Made by a program: the position numbers and the translations under genes. Of a stretch of 34,345 nt of DNA, positions 15,303-23,993 are shown piece by piece. The DNA lies in contig NZ_JAFAGS010000057.1 of assembly GCF_019237635.1 (NCBI RefSeq), positions 1 to 34,345 on the forward strand. The letters are read 5' to 3'. Under the pieces are notes generated by a model. The model was not told the origin of the DNA. It made no database searches and saw only the letters and a program-made list of their open reading frames with translations. The DNA is from Pluralibacter sp. (GTDB taxonomy: Bacteria; Pseudomonadota; Gammaproteobacteria; Enterobacterales; Enterobacteriaceae). Positions within the stretch are counted from its first letter, which is position 1; the number at the start of each line of letters is the position of its first letter.

Positions 15303-16058
15303 ATGAACAGCATGCTCTCACGGATTGCTGGCGCGGTGGTGCGTTGGCACGATTTACCGGGCGACGGCGATCCGGTTGTGTTTATTCACGGGCTGGGATG
15401 CGCATCGTCCTACGAATACCCACGTCTGACGTCGGACCCGGCTCTGGCTGGACGCCGCGCAATTCTCATCGACCTGCCAGGCAGCGGCTTTAGCGAGAAG
15501 CCCGCTGATTACGACTACAGCACCACTCATCAGGCGGAGGTCGTCGCTGAGGTGCTCGCACATCTTGGCGTTAGCCGCTATTTCCTGTATGGCCATAGCA
15601 TGGGCGGCAGTATCGCCATTCAGTTGGCGGAGCGCGCTTGCGCGCAGATTTTAGCCCTTGCGGTCTCTGAGCCGAATTTCCATGCGGGGGGCGGCGAGTT
15701 CAGCCGTCGTATCGTTGAGCAAACTGAACAGGCATTCATGGCGCGTGGATTCCGGCAGATGGTTGAGGCGGAAACCTCTGCGTGGAAAGGCTGTCTGCAA
15801 AATACGGCGCCATGGGCCGTGTGGCGGGGAGCAAGAAGCCTGGTGGAAGGGGTAACGCCCTCCTGGTGGGCGCGTTTTTGCCGCCTGTCATGCCCAACAG
15901 CGCTGATCGTTGGCGCGTATTCCTTGCCGGATCCTGATGCGCAAGAGGCCGTCGCGGTGGGTATCCCGCTGCACGTGATTGCCGATGCCGGGCATTCCAT
16001 GTCGTGGGAAAACCCTTCCGCGCTAGCAGAAGCATTGGCGCGGGTTTTTATCCGCTAG
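15303..16058 (+). CDS. Alpha/beta-fold hydrolase, possibly SOS-regulated
   Basis: The 251-residue cytoplasmic protein has the alpha/beta hydrolase frame: oxyanion block VVFIHGLG near 25-32, IDLPGSGFS at 56-64, nucleophile Ser99 in GHSMGGS, a candidate acid at Asp210 or Asp212 after LIVGAYS, and His231 in DAGHSMSWENP. The substrate cannot be told; lipases, esterases and C-C hydrolases share this plan. I chose the ATG at 15303 because GGAGGGG is 6 bases upstream; the earlier ATG at 15288 would overlap the ribosome site. A LexA-like box is directly upstream. The gene converges with srfC, 41 bases apart. Confidence 0.85.
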   Translation: MNSMLSRIAGAVVRWHDLPGDGDPVVFIHGLGCASSYEYPRLTSDPALAGRRAILIDLPGSGFSEKPADYDYSTTHQAEVVAEVLAHLGVSRYFLYGHSMGGSIAIQLAERACAQILALAVSEPNFHAGGGEFSRRIVEQTEQAFMARGFRQMVEAETSAWKGCLQNTAPWAVWRGARSLVEGVTPSWWARFCRLSCPTALIVGAYSLPDPDAQEAVAVGIPLHVIADAGHSMSWENPSALAEALARVFIR

Positions 16059-16062
16059 CAGA

Positions 16063-16100
16063 GGATGACCGGCGCACGTCCTTGTGACCGGCTGTCGTCC
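16063..16100. other. Hairpin between the convergent hydrolase and srfC genes
   Basis: GGATGAC at 16063-16069 can pair with GTCGTCC at 16094-16100 (one wobble), with GACCGG repeated inside. There is no T-tract on either strand, so it is a weak candidate for a shared terminator. Confidence 0.3.
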
Positions 16101-18241
16101 TAAAATAACGCGTTAAGTGCGGCGCGGGCGTCGTCGGGGATATCCAGCGGGTGGCGGTAATCCGGCGCTTCGCAGGCCCGGGTGAAGAGCGCGACAAGCC
16201 AGTCGTAAACGTAGCGGGTTGCCGCATGCGCCGGAGTTTCGCCAAGTTCAGTGAGACGCCCGGTGCCGCGCGCGTCGGCGGCGAACAGCGTGCTGCCTTT
16301 GGCTATTCGGCTGGCCGGACGCGCCTGAGGCGGAACGCTGGCATAACCCAACCAGGCCAGATAATTGCTGATAATGGCGCGCAGCTGCGAGGCGCTGGCG
16401 CGCTCGTTTCGCATCACGGCCTGCAACTGCTGGGGCAGCTCGAGACGGTAGCTGGTGACGATCAGAATATCCGCCAGTTGCTGTAGCGTCTGGGGGGCGA
16501 CACCGTAGCGGCGGGCATTATCCTCGCTGCGGCTCCACTGGCGTAAATAGTTAACCCACAGCGCATGAGCGGCGAAACCACGGTTCTGCTGTCCGGCGGC
16601 GTTGAGCGGGCCATCGTCCGGCAGGGCGAACAGGTCCACGCTGTCGTTAAACAGCGCGCTGACTTTCTCTTCCCGCGGTTGCTGGACCTGGCAAATCTGT
16701 TCAAAGTATTGCTGGACGGGAAGCAACCCCTCCAGCAGTTCGCCCAACGTTGCGGCCTGTTTTTGCAGCTCACGCACCACGCTCTCGGCCTGGGCGCGGC
16801 AATGCGCGGCATCGGCGCTGGCGGGCGTTTTCCACGCCGACATCAACTGCTGCGCCTGAAGCTGTAGCCGCGCGTCCTGAAGCTGCAGACGGTTCTGGCG
16901 CTGCGTCGGTACCGTCGCCTGCGACAGCCATTCGATTAACCGCTGAAGGCTGCTGCTGTCCAGCGCCTGTAGCGTTCCCCAGCGCTGGCCTGGCTTGCCG
17001 ATAAGCTGCTGCACCGCTTCGTCCAGATTGCGTTTGTGTACGAAGCGGTCGTCCTGCGGGGTGATCGCCCACACCAGTCCGGGCAGCGCGCCCTCCTGTT
17101 GCGGTTGAGTCTCCTCCACCCACTGCAGCAGCCGTCTGGCGGTTGTCGGAATCTGCGTTCGGGCTGTCGCCGCGTTGCAGACGATCAGCAAATCAGGCTG
17201 ACAGCGCTGGCGGTAGCTGTCGAGCAGCCAGTGGCATTTGCTGGCCCACAGCGGCGTGGCGTCAGTGCGTTCGGGAACCGGAATATCGACAAGGTCGACA
17301 TTATCCAGAACGCCGTTTTCAACCGGCAGCACCAGCTCGCGGGTCAGCAAGGCGAGGGCATCCATCGACAGGCTCACGGCGTTGAGCAGGTTACCGTCCG
17401 CCAGCGGATGCACCAGCACTTCGCCTTGCGGCGCATACTCCGGCGTCAGAAAACCTTCTGCGGGCAGGGCAAAACCATCCACCAACAGGCTGAGCGGCAC
17501 CGCCAGCGCGCTTGCGTGCCCGCACTGTTGCAGGACATGCGCTAACGTGAGCCACTGGCGGGTCAGATCCTGCTGCTCGCCCCACAGCAGCGCCCACGCG
17601 CTGGCGCGCGCGCTGAGGTCGAGGCAGGGGAGCAACTGAATAAACTGCTGCCAGAGCGCGTCATCGAACTGCTGCTGGCGCGTGGGAACCCGCCCCTGCC
17701 AGAAGCGGGCGAGCGCCGCGACCTCCTCGCGGCTGACGCCCGGAACGGGTTGCGCCTGGCGCAGTGCCTGCCATGCGGTGAGACGCGCCGCGACCACGGC
17801 CTTGTCGACCTGGCGAACCGCGCCCTGCCGCAGCGCGTGGGCGATAAACAGCTGCACCAGCTCCGTTTCGCTCATTAGATGCAGACGAAGCGGAAACGCA
17901 TCATCAGGCGTTGCGGCTGTGCGAGAAAAACGCAGCGCCATGCGGGTCAGCGCATGGCCGGGGTTGATATGGCTAAAATAGTCGAGGGTTTTATTACCGG
18001 CGCGAACCATCAGCCGCCCCTGGCCGCTGGCGCACAATGCGCCGAGCAGATGCGCTTTCGCGCCCTGTGAGCCGCCGTACAGCGCGAGGCTTACCGGTGA
18101 GCGCTGCGCCAGCCGTAGCGCCTGCTGCTGCGCGTTCAGCGCCTGTAGCCGGGTGAGCAGCGCGTCGGCGTCGTTATCAAACAGCGGGGAGACCTGGCGG
18201 GTGGTCTGGGTCCAGTCGATGAATGTCTGTATACGACTCAT
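16100..18241 (-). CDS. srfC: SrfC-family protein with degenerate P-loop
   Basis: This 713-residue protein matches the SrfC family (Salmonella SsrB-regulated factor C), annotated as a putative virulence factor without known biochemistry. Near the N-terminus SLALYGGSQGAKAHLLGAL (about 51-69) has the shape of a P-loop, but Lys62 is followed by Ala instead of Ser/Thr. NVDLVDIPVPER is placed like a G3/Walker B motif and DLLIVCNAATAR like a later switch. The rest is long, helical and Gln/Leu-rich. It resembles a dynamin-like or AAA-type NTPase with impaired metal binding; that is inference. It is last in srfA-srfB-srfC and overlaps the end of srfB by 4 bases. Confidence 0.85.
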   Translation of the reverse strand: MSRIQTFIDWTQTTRQVSPLFDNDADALLTRLQALNAQQQALRLAQRSPVSLALYGGSQGAKAHLLGALCASGQGRLMVRAGNKTLDYFSHINPGHALTRMALRFSRTAATPDDAFPLRLHLMSETELVQLFIAHALRQGAVRQVDKAVVAARLTAWQALRQAQPVPGVSREEVAALARFWQGRVPTRQQQFDDALWQQFIQLLPCLDLSARASAWALLWGEQQDLTRQWLTLAHVLQQCGHASALAVPLSLLVDGFALPAEGFLTPEYAPQGEVLVHPLADGNLLNAVSLSMDALALLTRELVLPVENGVLDNVDLVDIPVPERTDATPLWASKCHWLLDSYRQRCQPDLLIVCNAATARTQIPTTARRLLQWVEETQPQQEGALPGLVWAITPQDDRFVHKRNLDEAVQQLIGKPGQRWGTLQALDSSSLQRLIEWLSQATVPTQRQNRLQLQDARLQLQAQQLMSAWKTPASADAAHCRAQAESVVRELQKQAATLGELLEGLLPVQQYFEQICQVQQPREEKVSALFNDSVDLFALPDDGPLNAAGQQNRGFAAHALWVNYLRQWSRSEDNARRYGVAPQTLQQLADILIVTSYRLELPQQLQAVMRNERASASQLRAIISNYLAWLGYASVPPQARPASRIAKGSTLFAADARGTGRLTELGETPAHAATRYVYDWLVALFTRACEAPDYRHPLDIPDDARAALNALF

Positions 18242-21216
18242 TTCAGATATACGCTCCCGCTATCAATCCAGTAGTGGCTACCGCTGTGGCGGCGGTCGGC
18301 CAGGGTATTTAATTTCAGCGTCAGGGCATCCGGCGGCACCGGGGTGCCGTCCTGTAGCCAGGCGTCGCTCAGCACAAAGGCCTCCGGGCCTTCGCTACGG
18401 CCGCCGCCGGTCAATTGCAGACGAACCTGCAACACGCCGTCACCGGCAATCGCTTTTGCCACCTCCGGGGAGTTAATGCTCAGCGTGTACAGCGGCGTCG
18501 CTGGCCAGCGCGCGTTGGCCAGTTGACGAAAGCCGAGCGTGACGTTGCCGCGCAGCGGGAAGTGCAATCTGGCGTCGACTTTCGCCCCCGGCTTATCGAG
18601 ATCGATATCGGCGTACCAGACGTTGTCCTCGCGCAGGGTATTGACGGTGTTATCCAGCACGCCGAGGTAGCGCACCGTGGAGTATGCCCCGATGTCGGCA
18701 GCCTTAAAGTTAAAGCGCGGCAGGCGGAGATCCAACGCCAGACTGCAGAGCATCGCGCCGACGGCGGCGGTCGATTTCGGGTTGCCGATACGACCCTGCT
18801 GGCTGAACGGATACCATTCATGCACGTGGTAGCTGTCCATCCAGACCATGCGGTTCACGGGGACCGGCTGCAGGTAGCGGATCAGCGCCTGCACGCCGGG
18901 CAGACAGCCGGGGCGTCCGGTCACCAGCAGCACATCGCACTGGTAGTGCGAGATGGCCTCGCAGACAGCGTGCAGCGGCGCGGCGAGGGTAAACTCACCC
19001 GCCAGCATCGCCTCGCGAAGCTCGCTGAAGCTCACCTGGAGCGGTACCGCCAGCAGGTCAAAAGGCTCCGAGCCAACCGGAAGCGCGTGGCCGATGGCCT
19101 GGCCGACGTAGTTCATGACGTTGCGGGTCGGCGCGTGTTTCAGCAGCTCGCCAAAGGTCGCATGCAGCCCGGCCAGCGGATCGTTAATATCGCAGCGCTC
19201 CCAGGCGGCGAGAATGGCGTGACCTATCGGCATAAACAGCTGTAGCGTCGTTTGCTGGCGCAGTACGGCCTGGGTATCGATACGCCCGGAGTCGCCGAAC
19301 AGCGTCGCCATCAGCGCCGGGGCATCGGTAATACCCGATTTTTGCAGCTGCGTTTGCAGCGCAGGCAGCACGCAGCGCTGGATAACGTCCAGCAGGATAT
19401 CGTCTCCCGCAATTTTAAATCCTTCGCGAAACAGCAGCAGCGGCGTGATTTTGACGTTGCTGCCGGTGCCGTCGTCGAGCTGATACTGGGTGATCGCCAT
19501 ATCAGTGGTGCCGCCGCCGAGGTCAACCGATGCCACGCGCAGCGTGCGTCCTGGCGCTGCGGTATCCGCCTGTCGGTCCGGGCGAGCAAGGGCGGCGAAG
19601 AAGGTTTCGGTCTGGCCGCCGAAATGCGACATTGCTTCGTTATACAGCCAGACGAGCTGACCACAGCTGGCCTCATCCCATTCCATATGAATGCGCGGCA
19701 CCGGCACGACGCTTTTGTCCTGCTGTTTCGCCGTAACGAAATCGTCGTCCTGCGGATGCCAGCCGAGGGATTTCCACACCAGAGCGATGGCTTCAAACAT
19801 CCGGCGGCGGAAAATCTCCCGTTCCTGCTTCGGCATCGCCGAGGGGAGCGTCAGGATAAGCGTGCGCAGCTGGCGCGGTGACGAGGGAAAACCCAAACGC
19901 AAGCGGGTGGCGACGCTGTTGATCTGCCCCAGCGCCTGCGCCAGCAGCTCGCACAGCAAGTGGGTCATCAGCGTGCTGCGGCTGTATTGCGGCGAAAATA
20001 CCGGCATACGCTCGTCAGGCGGCAGCGTGAACAGCGGCTGGCCGTCGTCGTTCATCAGGTTGGTCAGCGGGAATGCCGTCGCCAGCGGCTCACGCTGGGT
20101 GCGGGCGTTCATCTGACTGAAGCGCCAGTCCTGCACGGCAGGTGTTTCATCCCACAGGTAGCGGCGGGGGCTGGAGATCCCGCTGTTACCTTCAGTGCCG
20201 AGACGCTGAGTGGCAAGCTTGCGGGCCTCGTCGCCGGTGCGAACTATCGACGGCCAGACAAAGGCGTCTTCACGCCCGCTCTCTACGGAATAATGCTGTT
20301 TGCCAAAACGGGCTTCGGAGAACTCAAGGCGGCTGGTGAACAGCGGGGCGTTGAGGAACTGCGGTTCGCTGAGTGAGCGCACCTGCAGTTCGGCGGTCTG
20401 ACGCAGACCATCGTTGGCATCGCCATGATCTTCAATGATCACTCCGCAGGTGTGGCTGTTGCCGACGTCGAGAATTAAATCGACGGGGATCGCCGGGGTG
20501 CTGACCGTTTCGGTGACGATTTTCACTTCCGGCACCGACAGCTGTTCGCCCAGCAGCGCCAGCAGATTGAGCCAGTGCCCCTGATATTCAAAGCTGCGCA
20601 GCGCCTGGGCGATATCGCGTTCGCTGCGGGTTTCCTGTTGGGCGGCGTGCTGGGTGAAAACTTCGCGTAGCCAGCCGTCGATCCAGGTCTGGTCGAGAAA
20701 GTCGGCGATTTCGTCGTCGCGCCAGGCCAGCGCAAAACGCGTGCCGTTCAGCACATCGTTTTCGCCTGGGGCCAGGTGCGACGGCAGGTTGCCGTGGATC
20801 TGACTGTCCAGCGCGATAGTCACCCGGTGGCTGTGGCCCGCGCTGTCCGGTTGCGGCAGTTTGCGAATTTGCACCCGCGCCCAGTTATCCGGCCCTTCAA
20901 CAAAGGTGCGCGGCGGGTTGAAGCGCAGGAACGGCAGCGGCAACCATACGCCGTCCAGCAGCGCGAGCGAGTGTTCAAGCGGCAACGTGCTTTCGGGCTT
21001 AACCACCTCCGGCGGGTTGTTGTTCACCGTCGGCAGGGTGTAGCGGCTGTTGACGATGTCATAATCCAGGCGCAATAGCGGGCCGTTGGCGGTTTTGCGG
21101 ACAAAGCGGCCGCGGCTTAGCGCGTCCTGCGGCGTCAGACCGAAATCAAGGAACTGCACGCCGCTGTTGGCGATAAGCGTGACGCTCTGTTGGTAGTCGC
21201 ACAGTGTAACCAGCAT
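18238..21216 (-). CDS. srfB: SrfB-family protein, Hsp70/actin-like ATPase fold
   Basis: This 992-residue protein matches the SrfB virulence-factor family. It carries actin/Hsp70 superfamily ATP motifs: phosphate-1 LILDVGNSHTCG (Asp250), phosphate-2 VASVDLGGGTTDMAI (Asp565), the FKIAGDDILLD loop near 600-610 and an adenosine-type VLLVTGRPGCLPGVQALI. The N-terminal 240 residues and the insertion between the phosphate motifs are much larger than in DnaK or ParM. An ATP-driven assembly or chaperone role is implied, with the partner unknown. It starts 2 bases after srfA ends and overlaps srfC by 4, so the three are coupled. No signal peptide is visible. Confidence 0.88.
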   Translation of the reverse strand: MLVTLCDYQQSVTLIANSGVQFLDFGLTPQDALSRGRFVRKTANGPLLRLDYDIVNSRYTLPTVNNNPPEVVKPESTLPLEHSLALLDGVWLPLPFLRFNPPRTFVEGPDNWARVQIRKLPQPDSAGHSHRVTIALDSQIHGNLPSHLAPGENDVLNGTRFALAWRDDEIADFLDQTWIDGWLREVFTQHAAQQETRSERDIAQALRSFEYQGHWLNLLALLGEQLSVPEVKIVTETVSTPAIPVDLILDVGNSHTCGVIIEDHGDANDGLRQTAELQVRSLSEPQFLNAPLFTSRLEFSEARFGKQHYSVESGREDAFVWPSIVRTGDEARKLATQRLGTEGNSGISSPRRYLWDETPAVQDWRFSQMNARTQREPLATAFPLTNLMNDDGQPLFTLPPDERMPVFSPQYSRSTLMTHLLCELLAQALGQINSVATRLRLGFPSSPRQLRTLILTLPSAMPKQEREIFRRRMFEAIALVWKSLGWHPQDDDFVTAKQQDKSVVPVPRIHMEWDEASCGQLVWLYNEAMSHFGGQTETFFAALARPDRQADTAAPGRTLRVASVDLGGGTTDMAITQYQLDDGTGSNVKITPLLLFREGFKIAGDDILLDVIQRCVLPALQTQLQKSGITDAPALMATLFGDSGRIDTQAVLRQQTTLQLFMPIGHAILAAWERCDINDPLAGLHATFGELLKHAPTRNVMNYVGQAIGHALPVGSEPFDLLAVPLQVSFSELREAMLAGEFTLAAPLHAVCEAISHYQCDVLLVTGRPGCLPGVQALIRYLQPVPVNRMVWMDSYHVHEWYPFSQQGRIGNPKSTAAVGAMLCSLALDLRLPRFNFKAADIGAYSTVRYLGVLDNTVNTLREDNVWYADIDLDKPGAKVDARLHFPLRGNVTLGFRQLANARWPATPLYTLSINSPEVAKAIAGDGVLQVRLQLTGGGRSEGPEAFVLSDAWLQDGTPVPPDALTLKLNTLADRRHSGSHYWIDSGSVYLK

Positions 21217-21218
21217 GG

Positions 21219-22535
21219 TCAGGCTCCCACTTTTTTGAAGGTTAACGGCACGACCGTGTTGGCGTCATAGCGTCCGGTACATTCTGCGACATCGCTGACG
21301 CCCGCTTTGCAGGCAATCTCCGGCATCGGGTAGCGTGAGCCGTCGCTACAGCGGGCGTTGCCGCGGCTTTTGATCATCAGCTCGCCGTTCTGGTGCAGGC
21401 CGGAGAAAATGTCGGCGCGGCAGACCACGTTATCGCCATGCACCAGACGGGCGCTGCCTTTATTGTTAAGCAACTGGTAGCGCAGCGACGGCACTTTGCC
21501 GGTGACCGGATCTTTGACGTCCACGATCACCCGCCAGCTGCCGTTCAGGAAGCGGGTGGTGCCAGCGCGCATCTGTCCGGCGTCCATCACCAGCGCATCT
21601 TTCGGGATTGCGGCAATCATCACCGGCTTGTCCTGCGGTTTTTCCTCCACGCGCGGCGCAGAAACGCTCGCCTGATGCAGCGGCAGCGTGGTGGTCAAGG
21701 CGGGGATCGGCGGCGACTGCTCCGTCCTGGCCGTGACGGGCGCAACGGGCGCTGTGCTCTGGCGCGTCCACAGCAGCGGCGCGGCGACGGCGGCGATAAT
21801 CAGCGCAGCAACCGGTAAACTCCAGAGCGGAATTCGACGTTGACGCACCACCGCCGCGGGTTCAGCGGCAGCGGGCGCAGGCGCGGGCTCGACGGGAACG
21901 GGCGCTTGCGGCGGGAGTTCCGGTTCGACGTCCGGCTCGACCATAACCTGTACTGGCGGTGCGAGCAGGGGTTCATCCGGCTGCGCCAGCGTCACTTTCG
22001 GTGCGGGCAGGGGGGCCTCTTCTGGCTCAACGGCGACCAGCAGCGCGTCGAGCGTGGTGGTCTGCAGGCAGGAAAAGCGATCGTCGCGGGCGTGTTCGTT
22101 CAGATTCACAAAGCCCCAGAAGGTGATAACCGGTTTCCCGTCGATCAGGAAGACATGGTTTTCACCGGGAAACTGCAGCGCCTTTTCCAACAGGGCGCCA
22201 AACAGCTGCTGCGAGGTCTTCTCCGACTGAAGGCATTTGCGGCTCAGACTGTCCGCGCTGTCGGCCAGCTTTTCCAGCATCCGGAGCGCGCGGTGGCGCA
22301 GGTCGTCGTCCGCAGCTTTCCAGGATGTGACCTGACCTTCCACAGGTGCGTACCAGTCAACGCGATCGCCCTCGTCGTTGACCTGCGGTATCGCCAGACA
22401 ATCCACCAGCGCCTGCTGCTTGCGCAGGCGCAGGGTTTCGCGAATCTGCAGCGCTAAGGCAAATACGGCCTGACCGCCGCCGCCCACGGCCTGGAAATCG
22501 TCCAGATCCCCGCTGCGCAATAACGTTTTTGCCAC
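21219..22535 (-). CDS. srfA: SrfA-family protein, single-span membrane protein with Pro-rich linker
   Basis: This 438-residue protein fits the SrfA family by order and size. Residues 1-170 form a soluble domain. Residues 172-230 are Pro/Glu/Ala-rich (PAPAPAAAEPAA). A single membrane span WSLPVAALIIAAVAAPLLW follows at about 238-256 behind RQRR, so the N-terminus should be cytoplasmic. The C-terminal domain (about 320-438) holds several cysteines and would be periplasmic. The start is GTG at 22535, read from MAKTLLRSG; no good ATG is available. It is first of the srfABC operon and probably the anchor that ties SrfB and SrfC to the envelope. Salmonella srfABC is reported to be SsrB-controlled; no such site is identified here. 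Confidence 0.82.
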   Translation of the reverse strand: MAKTLLRSGDLDDFQAVGGGGQAVFALALQIRETLRLRKQQALVDCLAIPQVNDEGDRVDWYAPVEGQVTSWKAADDDLRHRALRMLEKLADSADSLSRKCLQSEKTSQQLFGALLEKALQFPGENHVFLIDGKPVITFWGFVNLNEHARDDRFSCLQTTTLDALLVAVEPEEAPLPAPKVTLAQPDEPLLAPPVQVMVEPDVEPELPPQAPVPVEPAPAPAAAEPAAVVRQRRIPLWSLPVAALIIAAVAAPLLWTRQSTAPVAPVTARTEQSPPIPALTTTLPLHQASVSAPRVEEKPQDKPVMIAAIPKDALVMDAGQMRAGTTRFLNGSWRVIVDVKDPVTGKVPSLRYQLLNNKGSARLVHGDNVVCRADIFSGLHQNGELMIKSRGNARCSDGSRYPMPEIACKAGVSDVAECTGRYDANTVVPLTFKKVGA

Positions 22536-22846
22536 TTTCTTATCCCATCGACTTTTTCACGCCTCTACTCTACGAGATGCAGGCGGCGGATAAACGGCGG
22601 AAGAGAGGGCAAAAACGGTAAATCCTCGCACTATTGAGCGCGGTGTTATCGCTTGCATTTTTTAAAGGCGCCTAAGTGAAATTGCTGCTGATTAAACCAG
22701 CAATATTCCACGGTTGCGCATAACCTGATGACAATCGGTTATTTGCCAGTCCTTCCCGGCTGTGCTGTTATTAGCGGCATATAATAAAACAGAAGGGCAT
22801 ATTAATGATGTTCGCAAGGAAAACCTATCTGAACTAAGGAGTCAGT
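22536..22846. other. Divergent promoter region between srfA and ydcY
   Basis: These 311 bases separate two divergently transcribed genes and should contain both promoters. A/T-rich segments are at about 22650-22700 and 22770-22810. I see no clear operator, hairpin or gene; a 10-codon frame at 22805 lacks support. GGAG at about 22839-22842 is the ydcY ribosome site. Confidence 0.5.
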
Positions 22847-23080
22847 ATGTCACACCTGGATGACGTGATAGCCCGCGTTGACGCCGCGGTAACGGAAAGC
22901 GTGATTGTCCATATGAATGAACTGCTGATCGTCCTGAGCGACGATGCTGAGTTGAGCCGGGAAGATCGTTACGCTCAGCAGCAGCGTCTGCGCAACGCGA
23001 TTGCCCATCACGGGCGTCAGCATAAGGAAGACGCCGAGGCGCGCCACGAGCAGCTCACCAAAGGCGGGACTATTCTCTGA
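22847..23080 (+). CDS. ydcY: YdcY family protein (DUF2526)
   Basis: This 77-residue soluble acidic/helical protein reads MSHLDDVIARVDAAV at the start and ARHEQLTKGGTIL at the end, nearly the recalled E. coli YdcY over its whole length. Function is unknown. In E. coli ydcY follows ortT (ydcX) directly; here the hydrolase gene and srfABC lie between them, giving about 7.6 kb of separation. The ribosome site AAGGAG is well placed. Confidence 0.93.
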   Translation: MSHLDDVIARVDAAVTESVIVHMNELLIVLSDDAELSREDRYAQQQRLRNAIAHHGRQHKEDAEARHEQLTKGGTIL

Positions 23081-23208
23081 GTGTATCTTTATGCATAGCA
23101 GTTAAGATTAAAACGCGACTGCATTGATCGTGCATTATAGGGCACTTATTTTTAGAGGGTAGCGTGTGCAAAATCGCGCTTTACCCTCGCTATTGAGAGG
23201 AGTGGGCA

Positions 23209-23280
23209 ATGCGTAAAATAACATGGATATTGATTGCGGTAGCGCTGATAACATTGGGGTATGAATATTTAACGCGTTAG
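23209..23280 (+). CDS. 23-residue single-span membrane peptide, unnamed
   Basis: A frame of 23 codons reads MRKITWILIAVALITLGYEYLTR with a basic N-terminus and one hydrophobic stretch. GAGAGGAG at 23195-23202 is a strong ribosome site 6 bases upstream. It is followed at once by an excellent terminator. The ribosome site and terminator support a real small-protein gene. I do not recognise the family. Confidence 0.62.
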   Translation: MRKITWILIAVALITLGYEYLTR

Positions 23281-23311
23281 ACCCCAATTCAGCGCCCTGT
23301 CATCGGTCGTC

Positions 23312-23358
23312 AAAACTGGCGTCTGGCTACCAGTCAGACGTCAGTTTTTGCATTTTTT
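23312..23358 (+). terminator. Intrinsic terminator at the chromosome side of the prophage
   Basis: A 14-bp stem (23312-23325 with 23335-23348, one G-T wobble) closes a 9-base loop and is followed by T-runs. It ends transcription of ydcY and the 23-codon gene. Confidence 0.88.
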
Positions 23359-23993
23359 TCTTTTATTATCATATACATATTCGTTCTTTCCTGTCTGAAT
23401 CCCATCATTTTCAATGAAAAAAATAATCCTTAATTATCAGAAGGATAAAAATAGTTTTGGGGAAAGGAATTTACCCCCAAATACCCTCTCCCTGTGATTG
23501 TCAGATCGTTTCGTAGCACAAAAAGTTAATTCCCCCCAGGGCTGATGGTGCCCGTTTCTGTGCTTCCCTAAAAAAGAGCCGCCAAGGATGGATGGCTTGC
23601 TGGCGTGTAAGGTAACTCACGTCAGTGCACCCCGTTCGTTGCCTTTACGGATTCGGAGCCGGGTGTGCAAGGGAAACCGGTCTAGCTTGGAACCTCCTGA
23701 GACCGGAGGCAACCCGCCCCCTACATGAGAGTGATTGAGTTCGCGTAGGTCTGTAGTTTGGGGTGGCGCTATGCCTGGAGACGGTAGGGTTAGCCGTAAA
23801 TGAGCGCATGTTTTGGATGAGCAGCCACTCAGGCCGGAGCCGATAGCGATCACCGTCAGCGCAAGCTGCCTGTACTCTATTGGTTTTGGGGGTGGGGGGA
23901 ACTATACCCCTATCTCCGCTCCTCCCATCTGCGCCGCCACGCTTGCATCCACCCGCCGCACCGCCAGAAAAAAATAAACCAACTCGTTAACAT
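23359..23993. other. Prophage left-end non-coding region
   Basis: About 635 bases without a supported gene lie between the last host terminator and the small terminase gene. The left part (to about 23460) is A/T-rich and could hold the attachment junction, but no second att copy is in the window to compare. TTTGGGG at 23456-23462 faces CCCCAAA at 23475-23481 as a short hairpin. The right part is hairpin-rich and G+C-rich, and is described separately. The packaging site of the phage would also be expected near here. Confidence 0.5.
23575..23912 (+). ncRNA. Candidate structured RNA or packaging-site region upstream of the terminase genes
   Basis: Several compact stems can be drawn: CGTG/CACG near 23604-23620; CCGGTCT (23677-23683) with AGACCGG (23700-23706), enclosed by CGGGT (23660-23664) with ACCCG (23712-23716); GCGCT (23766-23770) with AGCGC (23803-23807) enclosing ACGG/CCGT; GCAGC (23821-23825) with GCTGC (23865-23869); and GGGG/CCCC at 23896-23910. 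Reading frames here look like shadows. The strand is assumed from the downstream genes. No known RNA family is recognised; it may instead be a DNA-level site. Confidence 0.35.

Noticed and set aside
18415-19881. Long plus-strand frames opposite srfB
   Set aside because: srfB motifs fix the coding strand; the opposing frames are interrupted and motif-free.
22805-22837. 10-codon frame before ydcY
   Set aside because: Too short and without independent support as a leader peptide.
23617-23853. 78-codon minus-strand frame in the prophage left end
   Set aside because: No ribosome site, Pro/Gly/Arg-rich, lies across several stems; better explained as a non-coding region.
23359-23993. tRNA gene or attL core at the prophage edge
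   Set aside because: No tRNA T-loop or cloverleaf is visible, and the partner att site is outside the window, so no core can be defined.
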